A stretch of DNA of 64,000 bases from Bradyrhizobium sp. CB2312 (GCF_029714425.1 NZ_CP121668.1:3555501-3619500); one strand, 5' to 3'; positions 17,436 through 26,262 are shown, numbered from the stretch's first letter. The notes: generated by a model not told the origin, from the sequence alone. A program made the numbers and translations.

Positions 17436-17670
17436 TGGCGGCGTCCGCGAATGCTGCGCCTCTTGCGCCCGCGGCCATCGCCTCGACCGGGGCTGTCGGC
17501 GTCGAGCAGATGCGCTGTCTGTGACGAGTTTGGCCGCTGCTACCGGACCCGCGGCCCCCTATGTCCAGCGCTACTACGGCGGGGACGACGGGTATGTGAT
17601 GCGCTGAAGCTACGGCTACTATGGCGGTGGCCCGAGCATCGGGCTCAGCTTCGGTACCCGGAGCTGGTGA
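17395..17670 (+). pseudogene. Small secreted Arg/Tyr-rich protein, multiply frameshifted
   Basis: A GTG start behind AAGGAGAAGAA opens with MKTIVQGAL, as in a family of small secreted proteins. The following parts lie in three frames: the signal-peptide end (MAASANAAPLAPAAIASTGA then VGVEQMRC), the core DEFGRCYRTRGP, then YVQRYYGGDDGYVMR, an in-frame TGA, and the family-typical ending GGGPSIGLSFGTRSW with its stop at 17668-17670. At least three lesions are needed, so the gene is dead. A terminator follows 9 bases later. Confidence 0.65.
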
Positions 17671-17679
17671 ACTCAAGAA

Positions 17680-17704
17680 GGGGCCGCTCTCCGGCGGCCC
17701 CTTC
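17680..17704 (+). terminator. Stem-loop terminator
   Basis: Stem GGGGCCGC / GCGGCCCC with a 6-base loop, followed by only a short TTC tail. It lies right after the dead secreted-protein gene. Confidence 0.6.
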
Positions 17705-17733
17705 GACGTCTGTTCCATCTGTGCGGGAATGAG

Positions 17734-17898
17734 ATGTCTGCTGTCGCCAAGCTCCTGAATCAAAAAGGAGCAGTTGCTCGTGCGCCTCGTCCAGGTCCGA
17801 ACGAGCGGGCCGAAATCCAGGCGCTTCTCGCGAGGATCGAGACGGCGCTAAAGTTGCTCGCCAGCCAGGGTTCCGCCGCTGTCGCGGCCGACGAATAG
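17734..17898 (+). CDS. Small helical protein with a frame-switched segment, 54 aa
   Basis: Starts MSAVAKLLNQK and ends GPNERAEIQALLARIETALK, LLASQ. This resembles a small Bradyrhizobium family whose middle reads like K-E-Q-L-L-x-R-L. In this frame the middle is instead GAVARAPRP, but the next frame over the same bases reads KEQLLVRLVQ. Two compensating indels about 30 bases apart would explain this, leaving a full-length protein with a foreign 10-residue patch. Function unknown. Confidence 0.55.
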   Translation: MSAVAKLLNQKGAVARAPRPGPNERAEIQALLARIETALKLLASQGSAAVAADE

Positions 17899-17954
17899 TG
17901 CTCAGCGAGCGGTTTCCGTGAAGCTTTTCCGAAGGACCCCCTGCCGGAGATGAA

Positions 17955-17994
17955 GGCCCCAGCTCTGCGGGGTAGGGGGCTATGAGCTGGGGCC
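17955..17994. other. Long perfect inverted repeat in a gene-free gap
   Basis: GGCCCCAGCTC (17955-17965) and GAGCTGGGGCC (17984-17994) are perfect 11-bp complements around an 18-base GC-rich loop. The surrounding 17899-18202 stretch holds no gene. There is no T-tract, so it is not an obvious terminator; it could be an RNA hairpin or a protein-binding site. Confidence 0.4.
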
Positions 17995-18202
17995 AGTACG
18001 GGGTTCGCCCCTGGGGCAGGGGCATCGGGAAAACTTGGCACGCGCGCTATCGTTCCTTTGCGCGCAACGAGGTTTCGCGTGGATCATCGGCGACGCTCTT
18101 CTGGCCGGCGCCTGCAGGGGTGCGGAAGTTAAAATTAGCCGCGAGGATGCAATGCTCCCACAGCACATCGGTGCTAAGCTACCCCGAGCGGGGGGATGAC
18201 AG

Positions 18203-18430
18203 TTGGCGATCTATCGGATACTTCAAAACTCACCTCTGGGGCCGGAAGAGATCGCGCGGCTTTCTAGGGCCTACGAAGAGGCGCTCCGCAGGATCGGCGT
18301 GCAGGATCGCAACGATCCTCTGACCGAACTGATCGCCAAGAAGATCATCGAGGTCGGTCAGACCGGCCTCAAGGATCCCGCCGAAATCTGCGGCCGGGCG
18401 GTCGAGGAATTAGGCCTGCCGAAAGGATGA
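18203..18430 (+). CDS. Conserved small rhizobial protein, 75 aa
   Basis: A 75-aa helical protein: MAIYRILQNSPLGPEEIARL, YEEALRRIGVQDRNDPLTE, LIAKKIIEVGQTGLKDPAEI. The pattern Y.LLQN...GPE.I..L..AYE..L...G..DRNDPLTELIAKKIIE is a recognisable orphan family in rhizobia. Initiation is at a TTG (18203) behind a GGGGGA stretch; no ATG is available nearby. Function unknown. Confidence 0.82.
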   Translation: MAIYRILQNSPLGPEEIARLSRAYEEALRRIGVQDRNDPLTELIAKKIIEVGQTGLKDPAEICGRAVEELGLPKG

Positions 18431-18649
18431 GTCCGTGGCAAGCGCAGTACCGCGAGCCGTTCGACCTGGAGTGCCCCGTATCGCAGGTGGCGGCCAGTAC
18501 CGCTGCTCTGAAGGATCGTGAGCGCGGCGGGCAAGGCCACTCGTTGACAGAAACGCGGCTTCGGGTGGTCAGGGCAACCAGTTGGGCCCCGCTTTGCCAA
18601 AATGGAACGACGTTCGTAGCGCATGCCGAGGCCGAACCCGGGCCATGGC

Positions 18650-18820
18650 CTAGTCGTGGTCAGCCTTCTTGCCTGTCTCCTGCTGCTCGGTGGACAGGCT
18701 TGCCTCAAGCTCAGCGATGATGTCCTGCAGCAGCCGCACGGCAAGCGGGTCGGTCGCCTCCGCGTGCAGCCTTCGGTATCGCTGCAGTTCTTCGAGTATC
18801 TTCGGCGATTGGGTGGCCAT
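18650..18820 (-). CDS. Small helical protein, 56 aa
   Basis: The minus-strand frame MATQSPKILEELQRYRRLHA, EATDPLAVRLLQDIIAELEA, then a polar tail (QETGKKADHD) is a regular amphipathic helix pair. The composition is strongly protein-like, and similar short proteins (L..YR.L...ATDP.A...L...I.ELE) occur in rhizobia, often near two-component genes. It lies 84 bases past the stop of the histidine kinase gene, on the same strand, and may be its last operon partner. Confidence 0.65.
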   Translation of the reverse strand: MATQSPKILEELQRYRRLHAEATDPLAVRLLQDIIAELEASLSTEQQETGKKADHD

Positions 18821-18904
18821 GGTCTGTCGCGATCTCCAAACTCTCTACGCCAGAACGGGTTTGGGGTTGCAGACACCTTCGGCGAAATTCAGCGCCTGCC
18901 GCGC

Positions 18905-19864
18905 TCATGCGTCGCGCGCGAGAGAGACCTGCACCTCGCAACCCTCCGGAAGAGGCCTTCTCATTACCGTCCCCTTCATCTGCGACGCCAACAGGCTGAT
19001 CAACCGCGTGCCGAGCCCGCTCCTGACCTCGGTCGGACAGCCGACGCCGTCGTCCTGCACCGTCACGAGGATGCGGTCGTCCTTAGTGCGCACGTCCACC
19101 TCCACCGCGCCGCTGCGACCGTCCGGGAAGGCGTACTTGAAGCAGTTCGTCACCAATTCATTCACGATCAGCCCGATCGAAGCCGCTTGCGAGCTCCGCA
19201 CCTCGATATTCTCGCAGCGGACACCGATCGAGATCGTGCGTACGCCACGATGGAAGTCGGCGAGGCTTCCGCATAGAGCTTCGATGTACGGCGCAAGGGC
19301 GATTCGGCTGCTGTTTGCGGTATCGCGCAAACGGTCGTGGACCTTGGCGACCACATCCACCCGGCTCACCGCTGAAGCGATCGCCGTCTGGACTGCCGGG
19401 TCGGTCGCCGAGCGGGCCTGAAGCCTGAGGACCGAGACTATGGTGGCGAGGTCGTTGCGCGTTCTATGCGCGAGCTCCTGCAGCAGAACTTCCGAATACT
19501 GGTTGGCTTCGGACAATTTCCGCAGCGTGCTCCTGAGGAGCTCGGTGACAGCAGCGATGCAGATGCCCGTCAGAATGAACAGGATGAGTGGGATCGCAGC
19601 GGAGGATGGGGGCCCCGGCATCAAGTAGGCGGCGGCGAGCGCGGCACCTGCCGCGGTGGCCACGATACCGCTGCCGCGATTGAAGAGGACGGCGGACAGA
19701 AATATAGCTGGTATGAACAGCAGAACAGGGTAGGAGCGCAGCTGATCGTCCAGCATCACCCGGGCGATGAAAGCGATGCCCACCAGACCGAGTGTCAAGG
19801 TATAGCGCACCCAGATCGGAAAGTCCGACCTCGCCGTCATGAGGCTTTGCAGAAAGGCTTCCAT
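18905..19864 (-). CDS. Membrane histidine kinase, HisKA_2 type
   Basis: A 319-aa sensor kinase. Residues about 20-110 hold four membrane helices of a DUF4118-like sensor (LTLGLVGIAFIARVMLDD to LILFILTGICIAAVTELL). The phosphoacceptor is His133 in QELAHRTRNDLATIVSVL, a HisKA_2-type box. The ATPase follows with N-box IVNELVTNCFKYAFP (near residue 235), G1 VQDDGVGCP (near 270) and GLGTRLISLLA. Small kinases of this class often feed the PhyR-NepR-EcfG stress pathway in alphaproteobacteria, which fits the EcfG promoters around it; the partner is unproven. A truncated near-copy lies at 26900-27538. Confidence 0.88.
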   Translation of the reverse strand: MEAFLQSLMTARSDFPIWVRYTLTLGLVGIAFIARVMLDDQLRSYPVLLFIPAIFLSAVLFNRGSGIVATAAGAALAAAYLMPGPPSSAAIPLILFILTGICIAAVTELLRSTLRKLSEANQYSEVLLQELAHRTRNDLATIVSVLRLQARSATDPAVQTAIASAVSRVDVVAKVHDRLRDTANSSRIALAPYIEALCGSLADFHRGVRTISIGVRCENIEVRSSQAASIGLIVNELVTNCFKYAFPDGRSGAVEVDVRTKDDRILVTVQDDGVGCPTEVRSGLGTRLISLLASQMKGTVMRRPLPEGCEVQVSLARDA

Positions 19865-19872
19865 CCCGGAGC

Positions 19873-19898
19873 AACGTGCCCTCGAGGCTCGATGTTCC
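19873..19898 (-). promoter_or_regulatory. Possible EcfG-type promoter (N18 spacing)
   Basis: On the minus strand GGAAC (19898-19894) is followed after 18 bases by GTT (19875-19873), just before the kinase gene. The same arrangement is kept upstream of the kinase duplicate at 27538, which suggests constraint or recent copying. Confidence 0.45.
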
Positions 19899-20184
19899 GA
19901 TCAGAAGCCGCTCTTGCTTCGCAGGGGTTGCTTGCGCCAGGCCGGCCCGATCCAACGACCGCGTTTTATTCGGCCATCCAGCAGGAAGTTTTGCATCCGC
20001 TACTACGAAGCCGGTAAAGCTCGGAACGAGGAGCTGAGACAAAAGCTGGAGGCCCTGGGCATTCGAGGGCAATTGCCGCGGTGGCCGTCCGTTCCCTTTT
20101 TCGCGCGACCGGAATGCCGGTCAGGACGAGCCTCGGCTGCGCAACGTTGTCTGGTATCGATCCCGACCCAAGAGGAGGATGACG

Positions 20185-20540
20185 ATGGAAACGGAACGGC
20201 GTGAAACGGGTACGCTCATCGGCAGCGACAAGGTCGAAGGCACCGCGGTGTACGGCGCCGGCGACAGAAGATCGGCTCGATCGAGCGCGTGATGATCGAC
20301 AAGGTAAGCGGCCAGGTCTCTTATGCGGACCTCGGCTTCGGCGGCTTCCTGGGCATCGGTGACGATCACTATCCGCTGCCATGGCAGTCCCTGAAGTACG
20401 ATACGAACCTCGGCGGCTATCGGACTAACCTCAGCGCGGACAGGCTGCAAGGAGCACCGCACTACGGCAACGACAACGAGTGGAATTGGGACGACCCGGG
20501 ACGGGCGAGGGCGGTGAACGACTGCTACACCGGGTTTTAG
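20185..20540 (+). pseudogene. PRC-barrel protein, frameshifted
   Basis: Starts METERRETGTLIGSDKVEGT at 20185 behind AGGAGGATGACG. After VYGAGD the frame shifts by one: in the start frame it hits a stop within ten codons, while the other frame continues the barrel (KIGSIERVMIDKVSGQVSYA, DLGFGGFLGIGDDHYPLPW) and a conserved end (NEWNWDDPGRARAVNDCY, TGF). One indel near 20260-20270 explains it. The parent would be a cytosolic PRC-barrel protein of about 118 aa. Confidence 0.75.
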
Positions 20541-21191
20541 GCGTCGCCACTCTTCCGAGCGCGCAGACGACGAGCGCCTCGGCGTTCCGGAAAGAGCGCC
20601 GAGGACATGGGCGTCTCGCCGCGAGCCCGCCTGAGGGCGTTCCGCCGCGCTACGTGCGCGTTGCCTGTGAGGACGATCCTGCTTGATCCCACCGCCCTCA
20701 ACTGGGCGGACAGTCCGCTGAAGCCGCCGGCCAAGTAGACCCGAACGCAACTCGGCCTCGATAGGCGCTTGCTGTCGAGGCCGATCGCGCTGTCAAATTG
20801 TCCAAACGCCTTCGCCCCTCAACCCGCAGATCCGAACGTCGTTCCATCGAACGTGCCAACCGCGCCGCACTTGGGCGGACCCCTTGTCTGCGGGGGGACG
20901 GAGGGCGGAGCCCGGAGTGCCTAGGAGTCCGGGTCCCCGCAACCGTAACCGCAGAGGAGCACGCGCTCCTCCCGCTCGGTACATAACCAACTCTACGCCT
21001 GCGGGCCCGGTTCGCCTTGAGCCACCTCAATTTCGCGTGGCCGAATTGGACGCGATCTTTCCGCGGCGCTCTCGGATTTCCGCGGCGCAGCGCCTTACAC
21101 GGATGAATCTCGGAGACAGCAAGGTGGAGCGTCGGAACTGGGTGCCGTCGTTCGTCTTGAATCCAGGCCGCTCAAAGGAGTTCAGCGTAAC
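20541..21191. other. No recognisable gene
   Basis: About 650 bases with several short Arg/Ala-rich open frames on both strands, none resembling a family. Probably non-coding or fully eroded sequence between the PRC-barrel and Ku remnants. Confidence 0.4.
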
Positions 21192-21323
21192 ATGGCCCCA
21201 CGTGCCAACTGGAAAGGCTTCCTGCGTCTGTCCCTGGTGACCTGTCCGGTCGCGCTCTATCCGGCCACCTCCGAAAGCGAGAAGATCTCGTTCAACCAGC
21301 TGAACCGCGCGACGCGCCACCGG
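21192..21323 (+). pseudogene. ku: Ku protein N-terminal stub
   Basis: The first 39-44 codons are unmistakable bacterial Ku: MAPRANWKGFLRLSLVTCPV followed by ALYPATSESEKISFNQLNR. Family similarity then ends abruptly; the frame runs on to 21467 with unrelated residues. A normal Ku has about 270-300 residues, so the DNA-end-binding core is missing. It is the stub of a non-homologous end-joining gene cut off by a deletion, next to two broken LigD-type ligase genes. Confidence 0.85.
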
Positions 21324-21563
21324 ACCCCCTCGGAAGCACCCTGGGAATTGAGGCTCCGCTCTTTCTCAAGGGATCAAGACACCGGTTGGTTCCAGTCTGA
21401 GGTGGACATGATCTGTATGGGGCACAGAATCCGGATCTCAGGCGAGGGCCGGCCGGGTTCCTTGTGAAAGCGCGTTGCGGATGTTGAAGCGGTTTAGCTA
21501 GTTCAGACAATCGCCATAAAGCTCAACGACACGCTCCCACAGTCAATCCTCACCAAGGCCGCT

Positions 21564-22388
21564 ATGTCCCAATATTCGCTCGATCTATTGCGTCAGCGCT
21601 ATGTCGTCGAGAGAAGACCGCTCGAGGCCAACGTCGAGCAGATCTTGCGGGCCGACACCCGTGCGGGAGCGCGGGCGATCCTGGCTTCGATCGATAAACG
21701 CCGCTTTGAAAATCGTTCCGAAGGGCAGCGCCTCCGCAAGATGCTCCGCTTCGAGACCTCTCTTTGGGAAAGCGGCCACCATGCCGTGGCAGGGGTGGAT
21801 GAGGCTGGAATGAGCCCTCTCGCTGGGCCGGTCTCCGCTGGCGCCGTGATTCTGAAACCCGGCACGCGGATAGTCGGGATCGACGACTCGAAAAAACTCG
21901 ACGCCGCGGCTCGCGAAGAACTCGCGAAAGAGATCAAGGAGAAGGTGGAGAGTTGGTGTGTGGCGTTCGTTGAGGTCGAGGAGATCGACGCGATCAATAT
22001 CTATTGGGCAGGTATCCAGGCTATGCAGCGCGCGGTCCGGGGACTAGGGTTGACGCCGCAGCACTTGCTGATCGATGCGAAGCGGTTGAAGGAAATCGAC
22101 ATCCCTCAGCAGGCCATCATCAAAGGTGACGCCAAGTCCGCCAGCATCGCCGCCGCCTCCATCCTCGCTAAAGTCGAGCGCGACAGGGTCATGCGGACGC
22201 TCGACGTGCGTCACCCCAGCTACGGATTCGCGGATCACAAGGGCTACCCGGTGCCGGCTCATTATGAGGCGCTCGCAAGGCTTGGCGCATGCGCAGCTCA
22301 CCGGCGATCGTTCGGACCAGTCCGTAAGGCTCTTGGGTTGCCGCCCCTCCCGCCATGGCCTTCGGCAGTTGAGCGCGAAGCGGGCTGA
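21564..22388 (+). CDS. rnhB: Ribonuclease HII, variant active-site motif
   Basis: A 274-aa protein whose residues 75-265 are an RNase HII domain: AVAGVDEAGMSPLAGPVSAG (acidic pair Asp79, Glu80), IDDSKKLDAAAREELA, LLIDAKRL (Asp171), IIKGDAKSASIAAASILAKV and RHPSYGFADHKGYP. The enzyme cuts RNA in RNA-DNA hybrids. Two oddities: the usual DEAGRGPLAGPV reads DEAGMSPLAGPV, and a 70-residue helical N-terminal extension precedes the domain. The Arg-Gly pair helps recognise the RNA-DNA junction, so specificity may differ from housekeeping RNase HII; this looks like an accessory copy. It lies between the Ku stub and the split ligase. Confidence 0.88.
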   Translation: MSQYSLDLLRQRYVVERRPLEANVEQILRADTRAGARAILASIDKRRFENRSEGQRLRKMLRFETSLWESGHHAVAGVDEAGMSPLAGPVSAGAVILKPGTRIVGIDDSKKLDAAAREELAKEIKEKVESWCVAFVEVEEIDAINIYWAGIQAMQRAVRGLGLTPQHLLIDAKRLKEIDIPQQAIIKGDAKSASIAAASILAKVERDRVMRTLDVRHPSYGFADHKGYPVPAHYEALARLGACAAHRRSFGPVRKALGLPPLPPWPSAVEREAG

Positions 22389-22860
22389 ACACATCGTACG
22401 CTTCGTCTCGGCGGCGCTATTTTCGCGACCAGTTCTTTTCGCGAACGACGTCCTTGGCGTTCTTGTCGGACCGCAGGCCGAGATAGACCGGCTGGCGAAG
22501 CTCGCCCTTGCTGGTCCACTCCGCGAACTTCACTTCCGCAACCAACGAAGGACGCACCCAGGTCGTGACCAACTCGTCCTTCACCTTGGCAGGAAAGGGC
22601 GACTTGGCAGTCTTGAGCCTCACGAGCTTGCCGTGAACCTCCTTGAGAACTTGGTGGCTGAAGCCGGTACCGACGTGACCGATGTACCGCCAGGCCCCGT
22701 CTTCGCGAACCGCCAGCACGAGAGCGCCAAAGAAGGGCCGGGTTCGCCTCGGCGCCGTGAAGCCGGCGATCACTACCTCCTGCCGCTGCGCGGTCTTCAC
22801 CTTCAGCCAATCCGCGGTCCGGCCTCCGGATGCATACGCGCTATCGGCGCGCTTCGCCAT

Positions 22861-22866
22861 GATGCC
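22861..22866. repeat. Target-site duplication, left copy
   Basis: GATGCC directly abuts the left IS terminus (TGTCAATCGG). The same six bases abut the right terminus at 25344-25349. Confidence 0.9.
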
Positions 22867-22868
22867 TG

Positions 22869-23732
22869 TCAATCGGCGTTCGACTGGGACCCCCTATCGG
22901 CATCCAAAAGGGACCCCTTTGATCGGCGCGCTCTGCTGGTAGCGCTCGGGTCGTCGGAGCTGGTCGGGGTTGCGGAGACGGCGCGAGCGCGGGTTGTTTG
23001 AACATCGTCGCGGCTTTTGAAGCGCCAACTGTCGTTGCCGGTCTCAACGATGTCGCAGTGATGGGTCAATCGGTCGAGTAGCGCGGTGGTCATTTTGGCA
23101 TCGCCGAACACGCTGGGCCATTCGCCGAACGCAAGATTGGTGGTGACAATGATGGAGGTGCGCTCGTAGAGCCGGCTGATGAGATGGAACAGGAGCTGAC
23201 CGCCCGATTGCGCGAACGGCAGATAGCCCAGCTCGTCGAGAACGATGAAGTCCATGCGGGTCAGATGCTCAGCGAGCCGTCCCTGCCGTCCGTTGCGGGT
23301 CTCGGTCTCGAGCCGGTTGACGAGATCGACGACGTTGTAGAAGCGTCCTCTAGCACCATCGCGGATGCAACTTCTGGCAATGGCGATGGCCAGATGGGTC
23401 TTGCCTGTGCCGGTGCCGCCAACCAGCACGACGTTGCGTTGCTGGGCGATAAAGCCGCCGCCAGCGAGATCATTGACGAGAGTTTGATTGATCGGCGTGC
23501 CGTCGAACTGGAAGTCCGCGATGTCCTTGGCAAGCGGCAGCTTGGCAATGGTGAGCTGGTATTTGATCGAGCGGGCTTGCTTCTCGTTGATCTCGGCGTT
23601 GAGCAGGTCGCCGACAATGCGCTGGGGTTCGTGCTGGCGCTTGACGGCAGTTGCCATGATCTCGTCGAAGGCAGCCTTCATGCCGTAGAGCTTGAGTTCG
23701 CCCATGAGGTCGAAGATTTGGGTTCGTTCCAT
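22869..23732 (-). CDS. istB: IS21-family helper ATPase IstB
   Basis: From the ATG at 23732 ([20 protein letters not shown]) the protein is 287 aa. Walker A is [16 protein letters not shown], Walker [15 protein letters not shown], and [16 protein letters not shown] with [13 protein letters not shown] complete the IstB signature. The start overlaps the istA stop. The last 20 or so codons run through the right-terminal repeat, and the stop is 2 bases from the end of the element, so the C-terminal tail ([14 protein letters not shown]) is encoded by the transposase-binding repeats. Confidence 0.93.
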   Translation of the reverse strand: MERTQIFDLMGELKLYGMKAAFDEIMATAVKRQHEPQRIVGDLLNAEINEKQARSIKYQLTIAKLPLAKDIADFQFDGTPINQTLVNDLAGGGFIAQQRNVVLVGGTGTGKTHLAIAIARSCIRDGARGRFYNVVDLVNRLETETRNGRQGRLAEHLTRMDFIVLDELGYLPFAQSGGQLLFHLISRLYERTSIIVTTNLAFGEWPSVFGDAKMTTALLDRLTHHCDIVETGNDSWRFKSRDDVQTTRARAVSATPTSSDDPSATSRARRSKGSLLDADRGSQSNAD

Positions 23733-25249
23733 CAGATGGTCCTCCGGAGGTTGTCGTAGCGGGCACAATCGGCGATCGGTGCATGACGGAGTGTCAGTGC
23801 GGCCGGCGTCATGATGTTGGCCGGTGGGGCGGGTTCACGTTGACGGGCCAGGATATTGAGAACGACATCGGCGGAATGGACGCCATGACCGAGCGCTTCG
23901 GCACAGGCCGCTTCCACCGCGGGCAGACCGTCAGTCAGCACCGCGTTGAGGATGTCGACCATCTGCCGATTGCCATCGTCGGTGCTGGCAAGCTTGCGCC
24001 GGATCCGCTCGATCGCAGCCGGCAGCACCCAGTCTTTGAAGGGAGCACCGTTGCGCAAGGCGCCGGGTTTGCGGGCGAGCACCGGCACATAATGCCAGGG
24101 GTCGTAGACGGTATCGCCGCGGCCAAAGGATCGCGGGTGCTCGGCAACGATGCGCCCATCCTGACGGATCACGATACGATCGGCATAGGCTTGAACCTCG
24201 ACCGGTCGTCCGACTGCGCTGGCTGCGACGGAGTACTTGTTGTTGTCGAAGCGCACCAGGCAGGTCTTCGAGACCGATGCCGTCACCGCATGGAAGCCGT
24301 CGAAGCGGCCGGCATAGGGAACGAGTTTGGGGCGCTCGGCTTCGAACACGTCCCAGATCGTCTGATCGGTCAGCTCCGGATGGCGATGAGCCTTGGCGTA
24401 GGCGATGCATTTGTCGAGCAGCCAGGCGTTTAACTCGTCGAGGTTCTTGAAGCGCAGCCGCGGGGTGAAGAAGCGTTCGCGGACCAGCCCGACCTGGTTC
24501 TCGACCTGCCCCTTCTCCCAGCCCGACGCCGGCGTGCAGGCGACCGGATCGACCAGATAGTAGCTGCACATCTGCAGGAAGCGGCGATTGTAGAGACGGC
24601 CTTTACCGACGAAGATCGTCTCTACGGCGGTCTTCATGTTGTCGTAGATGCCGCGGGTGCAGGTGCCTTTGAACAGGGCGAACGCCCGGTCGTGGGCGTC
24701 GAACACCATCTCCTGCGTCTCTCGCGGATAGGCCCGCACGAACAGCATGCGGCTGTGACAGAGCCGGACATGAGCAGCCTTCACCATCACTGTGGTGCCG
24801 CTCAGCAGGACGACCTCGTGGCTCCAGTCGAACTGGTAGGCTTCGCCTGGTGCAAAGCTCAGCGGCACATACGCCGACGCTGTCGAGGTGCCGCGTTCCT
24901 TGCTCCACCGTCGTGCGTATCGACGAACCGCATCATAGCCGCCGACATAACCGAGGCCGCGAAGCTCTTCGAATATACGGATCAGCGTCAGCCGTTCCCG
25001 CGCCGACTTGCTCTCATTCCCTGCCAGCAACCGGTCAAGCTCGGCACTCCAGGCACCCATCTTCGGGAGCGGCTGCGTCTCGCGCTCATACCGGAACTCC
25101 GTCGCTTGAGAACGAATGACCTTGCGAACCACCTTCCGCGATACGCCAAGTTCTCGGCAGATCGCCTTGATCGGACGACCATCAACAAAGTAGGCGCGAC
25201 GGATCTTACCAATCGTCTCCACCACCAGCATCCCAACCTCGGCTTCCAT
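23732..25249 (-). CDS. istA: IS21-family transposase IstA
   Basis: A 505-aa transposase. The N-terminal helix-turn-helix is visible as [20 protein letters not shown] (residues 28-47). The DDE core includes [17 protein letters not shown] with the first Asp, [14 protein letters not shown] [17 protein letters not shown] with the second, and the Glu in [18 protein letters not shown]. The C-terminal domain has [20 protein letters not shown]. Length and order match the family and no frameshift is visible. It would cut and join the element ends together with IstB. Confidence 0.93.
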   Translation of the reverse strand: MEAEVGMLVVETIGKIRRAYFVDGRPIKAICRELGVSRKVVRKVIRSQATEFRYERETQPLPKMGAWSAELDRLLAGNESKSARERLTLIRIFEELRGLGYVGGYDAVRRYARRWSKERGTSTASAYVPLSFAPGEAYQFDWSHEVVLLSGTTVMVKAAHVRLCHSRMLFVRAYPRETQEMVFDAHDRAFALFKGTCTRGIYDNMKTAVETIFVGKGRLYNRRFLQMCSYYLVDPVACTPASGWEKGQVENQVGLVRERFFTPRLRFKNLDELNAWLLDKCIAYAKAHRHPELTDQTIWDVFEAERPKLVPYAGRFDGFHAVTASVSKTCLVRFDNNKYSVAASAVGRPVEVQAYADRIVIRQDGRIVAEHPRSFGRGDTVYDPWHYVPVLARKPGALRNGAPFKDWVLPAAIERIRRKLASTDDGNRQMVDILNAVLTDGLPAVEAACAEALGHGVHSADVVLNILARQREPAPPANIMTPAALTLRHAPIADCARYDNLRRTI

Positions 25250-25343
25250 GACTCGATGGAAGCCACTGTGGACCCTTGTCCCGGGGTCCCGATTGGATGC
25301 CGATTACCCCGAATACGGGGTCCTTATTCCATGCCGAAACACA

Positions 25344-25349
25344 GATGCC
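25344..25349. repeat. Target-site duplication, right copy
   Basis: GATGCC, identical to 22861-22866, directly outside the right IS end. Confidence 0.9.
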
Positions 25350-25843
25350 TTCAAGGCCTTTCTTCTCGGCCTCAGCAAAGAACTTTTTACCCTCAACTTT
25401 TCGGTGCCGGCTGAACGCGATCAGCGTGTCGCGCGGCAGGATGGCCTTCAGCCTTTCCTTGCGCTCGAGCAGAGGACGCTTCCGAAGGTCTTCCCCGTCA
25501 GCGAACATAAGATCGAACACGCAGTAAAGGAGCTTGGCTTCGTGTCTCAACGCGTTTTGCAGCAATTGGAAGTGCGAAACGCCGTCCTTACCGAGGGCGA
25601 CGAGCTCGCCATCGATCACGGCGTCGCCCTTCACGCCTTCCAGGGCCTGCGCAACCTCCGCATACGAATGGCTGATGATCTTGCCGTTGCGGCTGTACAA
25701 GGCCACCTTGCCTCCGCGGATCTCGGAGACCATCCGAAAGCCGTCGTACTTGTCCTCAAACACCCAATGGGGATCGTCGAAAGGGGCATCGGTGAGCGTG
25801 GCCAGCATCGGCTGCAGGCGCTTAGGCAAGGTCGACTTTCGGG

Positions 25844-26182
25844 TCATTTCGAAGCCGACTGCCGATCGAGAACTGTCTCATCGGTGCGGCCGACACGGAA
25901 TACGCCGAACACGCGCGTCCGAACCGAGACGAACACTTTCCAGAGTTTCGCAAACCAAGAGATTGTGAGCAGCTTCGGCTTCACAATGGCAAAAAGCCGC
26001 TCGACCACCAGAAGGCTGAATGCGTAGCACGCAATGATCATCGCAGTCCCGGTGATCCAATGGCCCTCTCCTGCCACCGCTGCCGCGACGAGCTTCAGAG
26101 GCTCTACGGTAGCTGCCGGTAGAGCCAGCAAGAAGAGCGACGGGTAGGGACCAAGTCCTTCGATCAACTTTCTTAAGCTCAT
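25844..26182 (-). CDS. Small membrane protein upstream of ligD, 112 aa
   Basis: From the ATG at 26182, behind GGAGGAGCATCGC, the protein starts MSLRKLIEGLGPYPSLFLLA and has two or three hydrophobic helices (GHWITGTAMIIACYAFSLLV), then a conserved VERLFAIVKPKLLTISWFAK and an amphipathic C-terminus. This V-E-R-L-F-x-I-x-K-P-K-L signature marks a small rhizobial membrane family of unknown function. Its TGA overlaps the ligase ATG (ATGA), so the two were translationally coupled. An EcfG-type promoter lies 56 bases upstream. Confidence 0.8.
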   Translation of the reverse strand: MSLRKLIEGLGPYPSLFLLALPAATVEPLKLVAAAVAGEGHWITGTAMIIACYAFSLLVVERLFAIVKPKLLTISWFAKLWKVFVSVRTRVFGVFRVGRTDETVLDRQSASK

Positions 26183-26237
26183 GCGATGCTCCTCCGGGGA
26201 AGAACGAGGGCATCCTGCCGGTGGTTCCCGGTAACGG

Positions 26238-26262
26238 AACATACGTCGCCTGTTCTCGTTCC
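26238..26262 (-). promoter_or_regulatory. EcfG-type stress promoter
   Basis: On the minus strand GGAAC (26262-26258), 17 bases, GTT (26240-26238), upstream of the membrane protein-ligase operon. Confidence 0.6.

Larger units (their letters stand above)
22867..25343 (-). mobile_element. Complete IS21-family element, 2477 bp
   Basis: Ends are TGTCAATCGGCG on the left and, read inward from the right, TGTGTTTCGGCA, with the terminal TGT of IS21 elements. Both ends carry subterminal repeats of the form TCGGCATCCAA..GGGACCCC, twice on the right and once on the left, where IstA would bind. It holds istA and istB with a stop-start overlap and is flanked by GATGCC on both sides. Both genes are open, so it may still be active. 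It sits inside a LigD-type ligase gene. Confidence 0.93.
22417..25847 (-). pseudogene. ligD: LigD-type ATP-dependent DNA ligase split by an IS21 element
   Basis: The 5' part (25847-25344, 168 codons) holds the adenylation site EDKYDGFRM (Lys33), then YSRNGKIISHSYAEV, VIDGELVAL and CVFDLMFADGEDL, ending KKGLEGI. The 3' part (22866-22417) resumes with IMAKRADSAYASG and gives the OB-fold (TADWLKVKTAQRQEVVIAGF, YIGHVGTGFS, EVKFAEWTSKGELRQPVYLG). Between them is an IS21 element with 6-bp duplications. Removing it and one duplication joins codon 168 to the next in frame, giving a 315-aa ligase-only LigD. As it stands the gene cannot make a whole ligase. Its ATG overlaps the stop of the upstream membrane protein gene (ATGA). 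Confidence 0.92.

Noticed and set aside
22869..23768. A longer IstB start 12 codons upstream ([12 protein letters not shown])
   Set aside because: It would lie deeper in istA; the ATG overlapping the istA stop gives the normal family N-terminus MERTQIF.
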